Shown here: piece after piece, positions 55,514-64,000 of the stretch | How positions within the stretch are numbered: position 1 is the first letter of the stretch | Layout of the letters: the number at the start of each line of letters is the position of its first letter | Source: Anaeromyxobacter oryzisoli | GTDB taxonomy: Bacteria; Myxococcota; Myxococcia; Myxococcales; Anaeromyxobacteraceae | Assembly: GCF_022690765.1 (NCBI RefSeq) | Contig: NZ_JALCZA010000009.1 | Span: 52,191-116,190 of the forward strand | DNA length: 64,000 nt | Reading direction: 5' to 3' | Made by a program: the position numbers and the translations under genes | Notes under the pieces: generated by a model | The model's input: only the letters and a program-made list of their open reading frames with translations | Database searches by the model: none | What the model was told of the DNA's origin: nothing

Positions 55514-56680
55514 GTGACCGGCCCGACCGTCTCCGTCCACGGCGCGCTCTCCGAGATCCCGGCTGCCGACTGGGACGGGCTGCTCGCCCACGAGCCGGGG
55601 CGGGCGAGCCCGTTCCTGCGCCATGCCTTCCTCGCCGCGTGCGAGGCGAGCGGGTCCGCCTCCCCGCGCACGGGGTGGGCGCCCCGCCACCTGGTCGTCC
55701 GCCGCGGCGGGCGGGTGATCGCTGCGGCGCCGGCGTACGCGCGGGACCGCTCGGACGGCGACTTCGGCCGCGACTGGGAGTGGGCGGCGGTCGCCGAGCG
55801 CCGCGGGATCCCGTGGTACCCGAAGCTCGTCCTGGGCGTGCCGTTCACGCCGGCGACGGGGCGGCGCGTCCTCGTCGCCCCGGGCGAGGACCGGGGCGCG
55901 CTCGTCCGGCTCGTCGTGGAGGCGGCGCGGAGGCTCTGCGCGGACGAGGGGCTCCACGGCGTGCACGTCCTCTTCCCGGGCGCCGACGAGGCGCGCGAGC
56001 TCGAGGCGGCCGGGCTCGCGCTGCGCGTGGACTTCCAGTACCACTGGCGGAACGAGGGCTACCGCACCCCCGAGGAGTTCCTCGCCCGCTTCCCGTCGAA
56101 GCGCCGCAACGCGATCCGGCGCGAGCGGGCCACCCCGGCGCGGCAGGGGATCGTCATCCGGACGGTGCGCGGGGACGAGCTCGCGGCCGATCCCGCCGGC
56201 TGGGCGAAGGCGTGCTTCACGCTGCTCCGCGCCAGCACCGACCAGATGCCCTGGGGCATGCGGTTCGTGAACCGCGCCTTCTTCGAGCGCGTGATCGCCG
56301 GGCTGCCGGACGCGGCGGAGGTGGTGGAGGCGCGGCGCGACGGACGGCTCGTCGCGATGGCCTTCAACCTGGCCTCCCGCGAGCGGCTCTACGGCCGGTA
56401 CTGGGGGTGCGTGGAGCAGCACCCGTTCCTCCACTTCAACGTCGCGCTCTACCACTCGGTGGACGAGTGCATCCGGCGCGGCGTCCAGATCTTCGAGGGC
56501 GGCGCCGGCGGTGAGCACAAGCTCTCCCGCGGGTTCGAGCCGGCGGAGACCTGGAGCGCCCACCTCGTGCTCGATCGCGGCCTCGACGCGGCCCTGCGGC
56601 GCCACCTCGAGGCGGAGCGCGCGGAGCGCCTCGAGGCGATCGCGCGCTGGCGCGAGGAGCACCCGCGGCTCGGGGGATAG
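55514..56680 (+). CDS. FemAB-like (PF04339/DUF482) acyltransferase-fold protein
   Basis: A 388-residue protein of the FemAB-like GNAT superfamily branch. Diagnostic segments are PFLRHAFLAACEASGSASP near 37-55, WAPRHLVVRRGGRVIAAAPAY, GVPFTPATGRRVLVAPG, FLARFPSKRRNAIRRERA and YWGCVEQHPFLHFNVALYH. Members are often annotated as peptidogalycan biosynthesis proteins, but substrates are not proven. GTG start. It is convergent with a methyltransferase gene. Confidence 0.85.
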   Translation: MTGPTVSVHGALSEIPAADWDGLLAHEPGRASPFLRHAFLAACEASGSASPRTGWAPRHLVVRRGGRVIAAAPAYARDRSDGDFGRDWEWAAVAERRGIPWYPKLVLGVPFTPATGRRVLVAPGEDRGALVRLVVEAARRLCADEGLHGVHVLFPGADEARELEAAGLALRVDFQYHWRNEGYRTPEEFLARFPSKRRNAIRRERATPARQGIVIRTVRGDELAADPAGWAKACFTLLRASTDQMPWGMRFVNRAFFERVIAGLPDAAEVVEARRDGRLVAMAFNLASRERLYGRYWGCVEQHPFLHFNVALYHSVDECIRRGVQIFEGGAGGEHKLSRGFEPAETWSAHLVLDRGLDAALRRHLEAERAERLEAIARWREEHPRLGG

Positions 56681-56695
56681 CCCGGGCCGCCGCGC

Positions 56696-57448
56696 TCAGC
56701 CCCGCCGCGCCCAGTGCAGGACGAGCTCGCGCTGCCACACCGCGCCGCCGTGCTCGGCGGCGAGCGCCCGCGCGTCGGCGAGGAGCGCGGCGAGGGCGGC
56801 GGGGCCGAGGGCGGGGCCGACGTAGGAGAGCGACCGGAGCACCGCCTCGAGCCGGGAGTCGTCGAGCGGCTCGGCGTCCTCGAACCGCTCGGCGGCGGGC
56901 GCGCCGATGCCGGCGTTCGAGAAGAACAGCCCGACCGGCGGCGGCGCGGGGCGGGCCTTGAAGTTGGCGCGGGCGATCCGCGCGGCGAGGGCCTCGAGGA
57001 ACGGCGTGGCCGCGAGCCGCGGCGTCACGACGGCGAGGACCCCGCCGGGCGCGAGGAGCCGGGCCGCCTCGCGGGCGCCGCGCTCCGGATCCACCCAGTG
57101 GAGCGCGTCGGCGAGGACCACCAGCGCGTGCTCGCTCCCCGCGAGCCCGGTCTCCTCCGCTGCGGCGTGGACGGGGACGATCCCGGGGACCTCCGCCGCC
57201 GCGAGCGCGGCGAGCATCTCGCGCGCCGGCTCGACCGCGTGGACCCGCGCGCCCAGGCGGGCGAGCGGCAGCGCGAGGTGGCCGGTCCCGGCCCCGAGAT
57301 CGGCGATCCGGGAGGCAGGCCCGCCGGCGAGGGCGAGCAGGCGGGCGACCAGCGTTGCGGGGTAGCCGGGCCTGAGCCGGTAGGCCTCGGCGAGGCGGTT
57401 GAACACCCAGCGGCGGTGGTCGTCGGGGCGGACGTCGCGGCGGGACAC
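56696..57448 (-). CDS. Class I SAM-dependent methyltransferase
   Basis: A 250-residue methyltransferase with the SAM-binding motif IADLGAGTGHLALPLARLG near residues 48-66, acidic post-strand-2 residue in VHAVEPAREML, and later ALVVLADALHWVDPERGAREAARLL with the motif after strand 4. The first residues (HRRWVFNRLAEAYRLRPGYP) resemble the start of ubiquinone/trans-aconitate-type methyltransferases. Substrate unknown. Confidence 0.87.
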   Translation of the reverse strand: MSRRDVRPDDHRRWVFNRLAEAYRLRPGYPATLVARLLALAGGPASRIADLGAGTGHLALPLARLGARVHAVEPAREMLAALAAAEVPGIVPVHAAAEETGLAGSEHALVVLADALHWVDPERGAREAARLLAPGGVLAVVTPRLAATPFLEALAARIARANFKARPAPPPVGLFFSNAGIGAPAAERFEDAEPLDDSRLEAVLRSLSYVGPALGPAALAALLADARALAAEHGGAVWQRELVLHWARRG

Positions 57449-57521
57449 GGCGGGAGCCTACCGTGGAGGCCTCGCCGCGTCATGGCCGGCGTGCCGGCTG
57501 GCCGCGCTCCGCGCCGGAGCG

Positions 57522-58820
57522 CTACCTCCGCCACTCGACGCCGGCGATCGTCCGCAGATTGTCATAGCTCCAGCGGATGTCGTAGAAGCGCGTCGCCGGG
57601 TAGACGCCCGGCACGTAGTCGGGATAGTTCGTGTCGCGCCAGATCCACTCGCCCTCGGCGACGAGCGAGAGACCGTCCCGGAGCGCGTACCGCAGCTCGC
57701 CCTTCACGAGCGCCTTGTCGTCGTGCAGTCGCTTCCCGTCGGCGGTGTTGGCCTTCGAGTCGGGGCCGTAGGTGTGGAACCAGCCCTCGAGCCGGGCCCG
57801 CGCCGAGAGCGCCTCGTCGAACGCGTAGGCGATCACGAGGGTCGGGTGGTGACCCTGGTACGAGTAGTACGCCTGGAACGGGTCGTTCTGGATCTGGTAC
57901 CCGTACTCGAGGCGCGCCTCGAGGCGGCCCTCGAGCCGCTTCAGCTCGACGTCCACCGCCGGCTCGGCGCGGTCAAGCCGCTGCAGCGGGTTCCCCGACG
58001 AGAAGCCGGTCCCGGCGTCGCGGGCGAGGAGGGTGAAGTCCTGCCGGTGGTCGTAGCCGAACCGGACGCCGGCGGCGTAGCCGTCTCCGCGCGCGTAGCC
58101 CTCGCCGAGCACGCGCCAGGAGAGGTCGATCCGGTGCTGCCCGTTGTCGCGCGGGGTGAGGTGCATCGGCGCGCCGGGATCGAAGGCGGGGTCGCGCTCG
58201 TACGTGGTCGAGACGTAGCGATAATGGAGCCGGAGGTGCTGTCGGTCGAAGGGTCGGGCGTGCAGGGAGGCCCCCACGCGCCAGGACAGGTAGCTGTACC
58301 GCTCCGTGCCGGGCATGTAGCCGGTAGCATCGCGCTGGTAGAGGTCCGGCCAGTCCGGGCGCCAGGCGCCGGAGAGCCCGGCCTCGGCGCAGAGGTCGAG
58401 GGCGCGGCTGATCCGGTAGGTCGGCTCGACCGCGACGTGTCCGGAGGTCTCGGAGAGCGACGCCCCGAGGGTCTGCCGGTGCGCGAGCTCGAGCGGTACG
58501 GCGAGCTTCCACTCGCCCGCGCGGAGCTCGGGGACGAGGGCCGCCTCCGCGCCGAGGAGACCGCCCGAGACGCGGCGCACGCCGTACCCGTCGAAGCCTC
58601 CGCCATAGCCGAGGACCCGGGCGTCGAGGTTCCAGCCGTCGTGGTGCTTCGCGCCCTTCCCGGCGCGGGCGGTGGTCGAGTCGGCGGAGGCGGGTGCGGA
58701 GTCCGGGGCGTCGGGACCCGCGGCCGCGGCGGCGCCGCCGGCGAGGAGGAGGGCGAGGGCGAGGGCGATTCGGGTCACGTGGGGGCTCACGGGCAGGCGC
58801 AGGGGGTGGAGATCCTTCAA
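57522..58820 (-). CDS. Outer-membrane beta-barrel protein, last gene of a four-gene operon
   Basis: A 432-residue exported protein: hydrophobic signal segment about residues 16-36, acidic/serine-rich linker, then a long region rich in alternating strands (LRLHYRYVSTTYERD, RIDLSWRVLGEGYARGD, ARLEYGYQIQNDPFQAYY, ending in a hydrophobic-aromatic strand with C-terminal Arg). This is typical of an outer-membrane barrel. TTG start with GAGGAT upstream; GTG 58790 is the alternative. It begins 18 bases after the TPR gene, so it is likely part of the envelope operon 57522-63330. Confidence 0.75.
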   Translation of the reverse strand: MKDLHPLRLPVSPHVTRIALALALLLAGGAAAAAGPDAPDSAPASADSTTARAGKGAKHHDGWNLDARVLGYGGGFDGYGVRRVSGGLLGAEAALVPELRAGEWKLAVPLELAHRQTLGASLSETSGHVAVEPTYRISRALDLCAEAGLSGAWRPDWPDLYQRDATGYMPGTERYSYLSWRVGASLHARPFDRQHLRLHYRYVSTTYERDPAFDPGAPMHLTPRDNGQHRIDLSWRVLGEGYARGDGYAAGVRFGYDHRQDFTLLARDAGTGFSSGNPLQRLDRAEPAVDVELKRLEGRLEARLEYGYQIQNDPFQAYYSYQGHHPTLVIAYAFDEALSARARLEGWFHTYGPDSKANTADGKRLHDDKALVKGELRYALRDGLSLVAEGEWIWRDTNYPDYVPGVYPATRFYDIRWSYDNLRTIAGVEWRR

Positions 58821-58838
58821 GTCGGAATCCTCGTGGGC

Positions 58839-60758
58839 TCAGCGGGTGGCCGGCGCGGCGGGGCCGCCCGGAGGGGAGCAGGAGAGGGCGCGCACGTGGG
58901 GGTCCTGCGGAGCCTCGGCGCGGAGCTGCCGCGCCCGCTGCTCGCAGCCGGCGCGGTCACCCTCGCGCGAGAGGATCGCGGCGAGGGCGGCGCGGGCGCC
59001 GAGGTCGCCGGGGACGAGGTCGAGCAGCTCCTCGAAGCCGCGCCGCGCGTCCTCGACCCGGCCGGCCGCGAGGTCCGACTGCGCGGCGGCCCGCCTCGAG
59101 GGGACGTGGCCCGGGTCGATCGCGAGCGCGTGGGCGAGGGCGTCCCGGGCGTCGGGGCGATGGCCGCTCGCGTCGAGGGCGAGGGCCAGGGCGAACCACC
59201 CGGCCACGTCCCGGCCGTCGCGGGCGAGGAGCTCGCGATAGAACCGGACGGCCTCGGCGGGACGGCCGGACCGGACCAGGAGGTCGCCCAGGGCGAGCTG
59301 CGCGGTGCCGGAGCCCGGCCGGGCCGCGAGGGCGCGCCGGAGCGCGTCCTCCGCCTCGGGGAGCCGCCCGACGCGGGACAGGAGCTGGCCCAGCGACAGC
59401 CAGCCCGGCGCGTAGCCCGCGTCGAGCGCGAGCGCCTTGCGGTAGTCGGCCTCCGCCGCCTTCGGGTCGTCCGCGGCCTCCTCGACCGCGGCGAGGTTGT
59501 TCCACGCCGCCGGATACGCCGGCTTGAGCGCGAGCGCCTTCGCGTACGCCGCCCGCGCGGCGGCGAGGTCCCCGGCGCCCCGCTCGAGCACGCCGAGGTT
59601 CAGGTACGCCTCGGGATAATCGCCGTGCGCGACCTCGATCGCCTTCTGGTACGCGCGCCGCGCGTCGGCGATCCGGCCCTGGCGATCGGCGACCAGCGCC
59701 ACCAGGAAGTGGTGCTCGGGGACGTCGGGGCCGTCGGCCACCAGGCGCTCCGCCTCGTGCTGCGCGCGGAGGAAGTCCCGGGACTGCAGGGCGAGGCGGA
59801 GCAGCCGCCGGCGGGCGAAGCGGTTGGCGGGGTCGAGCCGGAGGGCGCGATCGTACGTCTCGGCGGCCGCGGCGACGTCGCCGCTCCGCTCCCGCGCGAG
59901 CCCGAGCGTCGCGTGGACCGCGGCCAGGTCCGGCGCCAGTTCGGCGGCGCGGAGCAAGACTTGCACCGCGCGCGGCACGTCCTCCGCGGCCTCGGTCCCG
60001 AGCCATGCCTTGGCGATCCTCAGCCGGATCTCGGCCCGGGCCGGGGCGTAGAGGATGGCCCGATCGAACGCCTGAGTCGCCTCCGGTCGTCGATCCGCGG
60101 CGAGGTGGGCGGCGCCCAGGCCGACGAGGGCCCGGGCCCGCTCCTCGTTCGAGCCGGTCGAGGCGGCCGCCTGGAGCAGCGCGATGGCCTCGGCGACGCG
60201 GCCGCTCTTGCGGAGCAGGCTGCCGAGCGTGAGCCGCGCGGGCGCGTAGCCGGGACGCAGCGCGAGCGCGTGCCGGAGATCCCGCTCGGCGCCCTCGCGG
60301 TCGCCGGTCCGCGCCCGGGCGAGGCCGACGCGGTAGGACGCGTGCGCCCCGGGGCGGAGCTCGGCGGCGCGGAGGAGGTGGGGGAGGGCGCGCTCCGGCG
60401 CCGCGCCGGCGAGGAAGGTCTCGCCGAGATCGGCCTCCACGGCGGCGGAGTCCGGGTGCGCCTTCAGCGCCTCCTCGAGGAGGGGGAGAGCCTCCGCGGT
60501 GAGGTGGCGCCGGACGGCGACGCGCGCGCGGGCGTGCTCAGGCGAGACCGGCGGCTCCTGGCCGGCGCGCTCGGAGTCTACCCCCGCGCCGGCCTCCTCC
60601 TCGTCGCCGGCCGCGGACGCCTCCGCGGCGATGGCGACGTGCACCGTCGCGTTCCCGCGGCGGGCCGCGTAGATCTCCAGGGCGAGGGCGCCCGCGACGA
60701 GGGCGACGAGGCCGAGCAGCATCGGCCAGAGCCGGTCGAGCTCGAGGCGTGCGCTCAC
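58839..60758 (-). CDS. Membrane-anchored TPR-repeat protein
   Basis: A 639-residue protein. An N-terminal membrane helix (about residues 11-30, LWPMLLGLVALVAGALALEI) is followed by an acidic segment and at least a dozen tetratricopeptide repeats, recognisable from recurring units such as AYPEAW-, EADLGETFLAGAAPERAL and PAAWNNLAAVEEAADDPKAA. The TPR superhelix probably faces the periplasm and binds a partner. Its GTG start overlaps the ATP-grasp stop by four bases, so the two are coupled. Confidence 0.85.
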   Translation of the reverse strand: MSARLELDRLWPMLLGLVALVAGALALEIYAARRGNATVHVAIAAEASAAGDEEEAGAGVDSERAGQEPPVSPEHARARVAVRRHLTAEALPLLEEALKAHPDSAAVEADLGETFLAGAAPERALPHLLRAAELRPGAHASYRVGLARARTGDREGAERDLRHALALRPGYAPARLTLGSLLRKSGRVAEAIALLQAAASTGSNEERARALVGLGAAHLAADRRPEATQAFDRAILYAPARAEIRLRIAKAWLGTEAAEDVPRAVQVLLRAAELAPDLAAVHATLGLARERSGDVAAAAETYDRALRLDPANRFARRRLLRLALQSRDFLRAQHEAERLVADGPDVPEHHFLVALVADRQGRIADARRAYQKAIEVAHGDYPEAYLNLGVLERGAGDLAAARAAYAKALALKPAYPAAWNNLAAVEEAADDPKAAEADYRKALALDAGYAPGWLSLGQLLSRVGRLPEAEDALRRALAARPGSGTAQLALGDLLVRSGRPAEAVRFYRELLARDGRDVAGWFALALALDASGHRPDARDALAHALAIDPGHVPSRRAAAQSDLAAGRVEDARRGFEELLDLVPGDLGARAALAAILSREGDRAGCEQRARQLRAEAPQDPHVRALSCSPPGGPAAPATR

Positions 60759-61747
60759 GGAGCGTCTCCGGCGAGGCCGCCCGCGTCGAAGGTCGGGGCC
60801 GGGCGGGCCTCGTCGTCCCCAGCGGCGCGGACCGGCGCGACGGCGGGCCAGAGGCCGCGGCCGTTCACGTTCTGGATCTCGAGCCCGGGCCGGGCGTTGA
60901 TCTCGAGGACGAGCGGACCGCGCGCCCGGTCCACGACCACGTCCACGCCGAGGTACCCGAGGGGCACCGCGCCGGCCGCGCGCCGCGCGACGGAGAGGAT
61001 CCCGGCCCAGTCCGGCACGGCCAGCTCGAGGAGGGGCGTGCCGGACTCGGGGTGACGCTCCACCGCGCGCCCGTGGTGGAGCGCGCGGAAGGTCCGGCCG
61101 GTCCCGAGGCCCACCGCGATGCCGAGGCCGCCCTGGTGCAGGTTCGCCCGGCCTCCGGACTCCGCGGTCGGGACCCGGATCATCGCCATCAACGGCTCGC
61201 CGCGGAGCGTGATCACGCGCACGTCGCAGAGCCCGTCCGCCCAGAGCGCCGCGAAGAGGGGGTGGGGGACGATGCGCTCCTCCACGAACGCGCGGTCCTC
61301 GAGCTGGTTCGAGTAGACCCCGAACACCACGTCGGCGAGGTGGCGGGCGAGCTCCACCGGCCGGAGTTCCTCGCCGCCGGCGCGGCGCCACGCGCCACGC
61401 TCCGGGTCCCAGTCGCCGACCACCACGATCCCGCCGCCGCCGGAGCCGTTCGCCGGCTTCACCACGAACCGGCCCCGGCCGCGGAGCGCCTCGACCGCCG
61501 CGGGCACCGCGAAGAGCCCGTCGCAGACGGCGAGGGTCGCGGCCACGGGGACCCCCGCTGCGGCGAACCGCTCTTTCGCGAGGAGCTTGTCGTCGGCCAG
61601 CGGGTAGTGGCGGCGGGGGTTCTCCGGGTAGACGAGCGCGAGGTTCCGCCGGTTGATCCCCACGACCTCGTCGCGGCGGGCGAGCAGGTCGGAGACGCGG
61701 GCGCGGAGGCGGGCGGCGCGGGCGCGAGCGGCGGCGGCGAGGCTCAC
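60755..61747 (-). CDS. RimK-like ATP-grasp ligase
   Basis: A 330-residue ATP-grasp enzyme of the alpha-L-glutamate-ligase-related type. Visible: LADDKLLAKERFAAAGVPV, the ATP-binding glycine loop VVKPANGSGGGGIVVVG near 94-110, FVEERIVPHP and the C-terminal metal-binding LEINARPGLEIQNVNG. Such ligases add amino acids or amino-acid-like units to proteins or peptides. Start GTG 61747 overlaps the preceding gene by four bases. The family typically neighbours the transglutaminase-7TM protein, as here; its substrate is unknown. Confidence 0.87.
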   Translation of the reverse strand: MSLAAAARARAARLRARVSDLLARRDEVVGINRRNLALVYPENPRRHYPLADDKLLAKERFAAAGVPVAATLAVCDGLFAVPAAVEALRGRGRFVVKPANGSGGGGIVVVGDWDPERGAWRRAGGEELRPVELARHLADVVFGVYSNQLEDRAFVEERIVPHPLFAALWADGLCDVRVITLRGEPLMAMIRVPTAESGGRANLHQGGLGIAVGLGTGRTFRALHHGRAVERHPESGTPLLELAVPDWAGILSVARRAAGAVPLGYLGVDVVVDRARGPLVLEINARPGLEIQNVNGRGLWPAVAPVRAAGDDEARPAPTFDAGGLAGDAP

Positions 61748-63330
61748 GGCGCCCTCCGGAGGAGCGCGCGGAAGCGGCCGTACTCGCTGAGCCGCATCCC
61801 GACCCAGCGCCCCAGGTACACGTCCGCGGCCACTACGAGGAACAGCACCTCGGGGAAACCGATGAGGAGCACCTGCAGCGCGAGGGAGTTCATCACGACG
61901 AAGCAGGCGAGCATCACCAGGAGCGTGCCGGCCAGCTCCTTCGCGGCCTCCCGGCCGCCGTGCTCGGTGAGGGAGAGGTAGAAGCGCTCGGCGCAGATCG
62001 CGAGGACGGCGATGGGGAAGAAGGCGACGTGGGTGAGCCCCCGTATTCCGAGCCGGTCGGCGATCATCGTCGTGCCGAGCAGCGTGAGCACGACCGCCCC
62101 GAGCAGGATGGCGAGGGTGGGGGAGTGGAGCAGCTCGAGCCGCGCGATCCCCCAGCGCGTCGCCGCGACCACCACCACCACCACGAGCACCGCGATCACG
62201 CCCAGCAGCGCGCCGGTGTCGCCGGCGGCGGCGGCGATGAGTGCGGGCAGGAAGGTGCCGAACGTCGGCATCCCGACCACGTTCCGGAAGAGGACCACGA
62301 CGAGGGCGCCGACCGGGAGCATCAGGATCGTCCGGAGCAGGGTGAAGGGCAGCTTCAGCCGGTCGAAGAGCGCCCACACGTTGAAGAGCGTGAAGCTCGC
62401 CTTCGCGCGCGGTGAGGGCACGAGCTCCGAGCGCGTCTCGAAGCGATAGTCGAAGTTGACGTCGTTCGTGTGCCGGAAGAGCGCCTCGTCGCCGTAGTAG
62501 AGCGCGAGGTAGCGCTCGGGCAGCTCGGCGAAGTGGTGGTTCGTGGGGCAGAACGCGACCCAGTGCCCCGCCACCCAGACCTCCACCCACTGGTGCGAGG
62601 TCTTCTTCGTCACGCCGGAGTCGAGGATGAGGCCGCCGACGAGCCGCGACGGGATCCCCGCCGCGCGCGCGAGCGCGACGAAGAGGCGGCTCTTCCCGTT
62701 GCAGCTCGACTCACGGAGCCGGAGGGCGGTGAGCGCGTCGGTGGTCCCCTTGAACGGGCGGGGCTCGAGCCCCGCGGTGAAGTCGTAGATCCGGCGGATC
62801 CGCTCCAGGAGCGGCCCGTCCTGCGCGCCGATCCGGGCGAGCGCGTCGCGGATCTCCGGGGCGTCCACCTGGATCTCCTTCTCCGGGCGGAGCCACGTCG
62901 CCGCCGACGCGGGGTAGTCGGTCGGGACGGGGAGGTCCGGCGGGATGCTCCAGGTCATCCGGTGCGGCACCACCTTGAACGTGTGCCGGAGCGTGGCGCC
63001 GTCCGGGACCTCCGCGCCGGTCCAGGTGGCGACGCGGTTGGCGCCGTCGGTGACCTGGGTGAGGTGGAGTCCGGAGGAGGCGTCGCGCTCCTCCGAGATC
63101 GACTGGTGCGCGTCGTTCGCGGGGAGGAAGCTGCGGATCCGGACCTCGCCCCCGTGCCCGTCGAACGCCAGCGCGTACGCCACCTCGTACTGCCGGACCG
63201 GGAGGACGTTCGCGAGCGAGTACCCGAGCGCGCGGACCTTGTAGAGCATGAGCCCGGCGGCGGCCGCCACCAGCAGGGCGACGGTCGCGCCGACCCTCAC
63301 GCCCTGTGAGATATGGGATCGGGTCTCCAC
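61744..63330 (-). CDS. Transglutaminase-like domain fused to multi-TM region (UUP1-type)
   Basis: A 528-residue protein: one N-terminal membrane helix (about 10-30), an extracytoplasmic region with a transglutaminase-like core, and about seven further membrane helices in the C-terminal third. The core has the cysteine segment RLRESSCNGKSRLFVALARAAG and histidine in KKTSHQWVEVWVAGHWVAF. The third triad position appears as Asn in CPTNHHF, so activity is uncertain. The family is known as inactive transglutaminase-7TM proteins. GTG 63330 is taken as start because it begins the conserved part, though its ribosome site is weak. Confidence 0.85.
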   Translation of the reverse strand: METRSHISQGVRVGATVALLVAAAAGLMLYKVRALGYSLANVLPVRQYEVAYALAFDGHGGEVRIRSFLPANDAHQSISEERDASSGLHLTQVTDGANRVATWTGAEVPDGATLRHTFKVVPHRMTWSIPPDLPVPTDYPASAATWLRPEKEIQVDAPEIRDALARIGAQDGPLLERIRRIYDFTAGLEPRPFKGTTDALTALRLRESSCNGKSRLFVALARAAGIPSRLVGGLILDSGVTKKTSHQWVEVWVAGHWVAFCPTNHHFAELPERYLALYYGDEALFRHTNDVNFDYRFETRSELVPSPRAKASFTLFNVWALFDRLKLPFTLLRTILMLPVGALVVVLFRNVVGMPTFGTFLPALIAAAAGDTGALLGVIAVLVVVVVVAATRWGIARLELLHSPTLAILLGAVVLTLLGTTMIADRLGIRGLTHVAFFPIAVLAICAERFYLSLTEHGGREAAKELAGTLLVMLACFVVMNSLALQVLLIGFPEVLFLVVAADVYLGRWVGMRLSEYGRFRALLRRAP

Positions 63331-63486
63331 GGCGCCGAGGAGACTCGGCGAGCGGGTCGGCGGCCACGCCCGCGCGTGAAAGTTCACGAACGCCGGTGGT
63401 GGGCGGGGCTGGCGCCGCGCCCGCGCGAACGGCGCGCCCCTCGAATCGCTCGCGCGGTGGTCGGGACCGGAGCACAATGGCGGCGC

Positions 63487-64000
63487 ATGTCGGTGCTGGT
63501 CTGCTCCGCTCGTGTCCTCCTCGGCGCCGCCCTCGTCGCGGCCGCCGCCGTCGCGCTCGCCGGGTGCGGGCGCGAGGTGCCGGGGTACGTCGCGGCGCGC
63601 CGGACGCTCGTCCAGCGCGTAGTGGCGAGCGGCAGGGTGATGGCGTCGGCCCGCGTCACCCTCGGCGCGGTCGCCCTCGGGAAGGTCCAGTCGGTCGCGG
63701 TGGACGAGGGCGATCGCGTCCGGAGCGGTCAGCTCCTGCTGAAGCTCGACGACGCCGCGCTGCGCGCCGCGCTCGACGAGGCGCGGGCGCGGGTCGCCGA
63801 GGCCGCCGCCCGGGTGGACCAGGTGCGCGGGCCCGGCGCGCGGAGCGCGTCGGAGGCGGTCCGCCAGGCCGAGCTGCGCGTCGCGCTCGCGGAGCGCGAG
63901 CTCGAGCGGACCCGCGCGCTCGCCGCGGCGGGGTCGTCGAGCCCGGCGCAGCTCGACGCGGCCGAGAAGGCGCTCGCCCTGGCGCGGAGCCAGCAGGAGG
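63487..64000 (+). CDS. HlyD/RND periplasmic adaptor subunit, truncated by the window end
   Basis: The first 171 codons of an efflux adaptor. It starts with a hydrophobic signal and a lipobox ALAGC near residues 23-27, so it is probably a lipoprotein. A biotinyl-lipoyl-like segment (VAVDEGDRVRSGQLLLKLDD) follows, and then the coiled-coil hairpin begins (ARARVAEAAARVDQVRG, RVALAERELERTRALAA, LDAAEKALALARSQQE). The 3' end and partner transporter genes lie outside the window. It is divergent from the transglutaminase-like gene, with 156 bases between starts. Confidence 0.88.
   Translation, partial: MSVLVCSARVLLGAALVAAAAVALAGCGREVPGYVAARRTLVQRVVASGRVMASARVTLGAVALGKVQSVAVDEGDRVRSGQLLLKLDDAALRAALDEARARVAEAAARVDQVRGPGARSASEAVRQAELRVALAERELERTRALAAAGSSSPAQLDAAEKALALARSQQE

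Overview
The window is very GC-rich (well above 70%). Codon third positions are almost all G or C, and genes sit close together on both strands. Gene content and protein style point to a delta-proteobacterial / Myxococcota genome, most likely of the Anaeromyxobacter type. The main hints are a compact nif cluster with draT/draG, paralogous HNH endonucleases carrying helical modules, and abundant small GC-rich lipoproteins and beta-barrels. The taxonomic assignment is an inference from content; no rRNA is present.

Region 1 (1-31 kb) is mostly housekeeping. It holds the end of bioB with bioF, a threonine ammonia-lyase, a LuxR-type regulator behind an AT-richer upstream region, a GNAT enzyme, and a dnaE-yciI-panE run on the minus strand. 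Further along are a PsiE-like membrane protein, an ACT-domain protein, a short-armed GreA/B factor, an acetyl-CoA synthetase-like enzyme, trpS, a histone-deacetylase-fold enzyme and an HNH endonuclease. An unusual pair follows: a single-chain PheRS-like protein next to an amidase. The region ends with a DUF2059 protein, a CBS-pair protein, a MarR regulator, a branched-chain aminotransferase and alanine racemase. A dispersed palindromic repeat (arms reading ATGGCG-N-CACCC...) is scattered here, and several copies abut stop codons.

Region 2 (31-44.7 kb) is a nitrogen-fixation island. On the minus strand it reads nifA, a GNAT gene, then nifH-nifD-nifK-nifEN-nifX-fdxB-nifB with gaps of 13 to 84 bp. 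nifE and nifN are fused into one 919-codon gene. A sigma-54 type promoter precedes nifH. Two back-to-back sigma-54-like motifs lie between nifA and the divergent draT. draG lies downstream, convergent with draT. The logic is transcriptional control by NifA/sigma-54 and reversible ADP-ribosylation of NifH (Arg99) by DraT/DraG. nifV, nifU, nifS and nifQ are not in the window.

Region 3 (44.7-64 kb) holds a glycogen-debranching enzyme translationally coupled to a VKOR-like membrane protein, a SnoaL-like protein and a secreted metallophosphoesterase. It also has a divergent LysR / F420-dependent-reductase-family pair and a 673-residue HNH endonuclease with an internal duplication. A FemAB-like protein and a methyltransferase follow. 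Then comes a tight four-gene operon: a transglutaminase-like protein fused to a multi-TM domain, a RimK-like ATP-grasp ligase, a membrane-anchored TPR protein and a beta-barrel. The window ends inside an HlyD-type periplasmic adaptor. No tRNA, rRNA, CRISPR array or complete insertion sequence was recognised.
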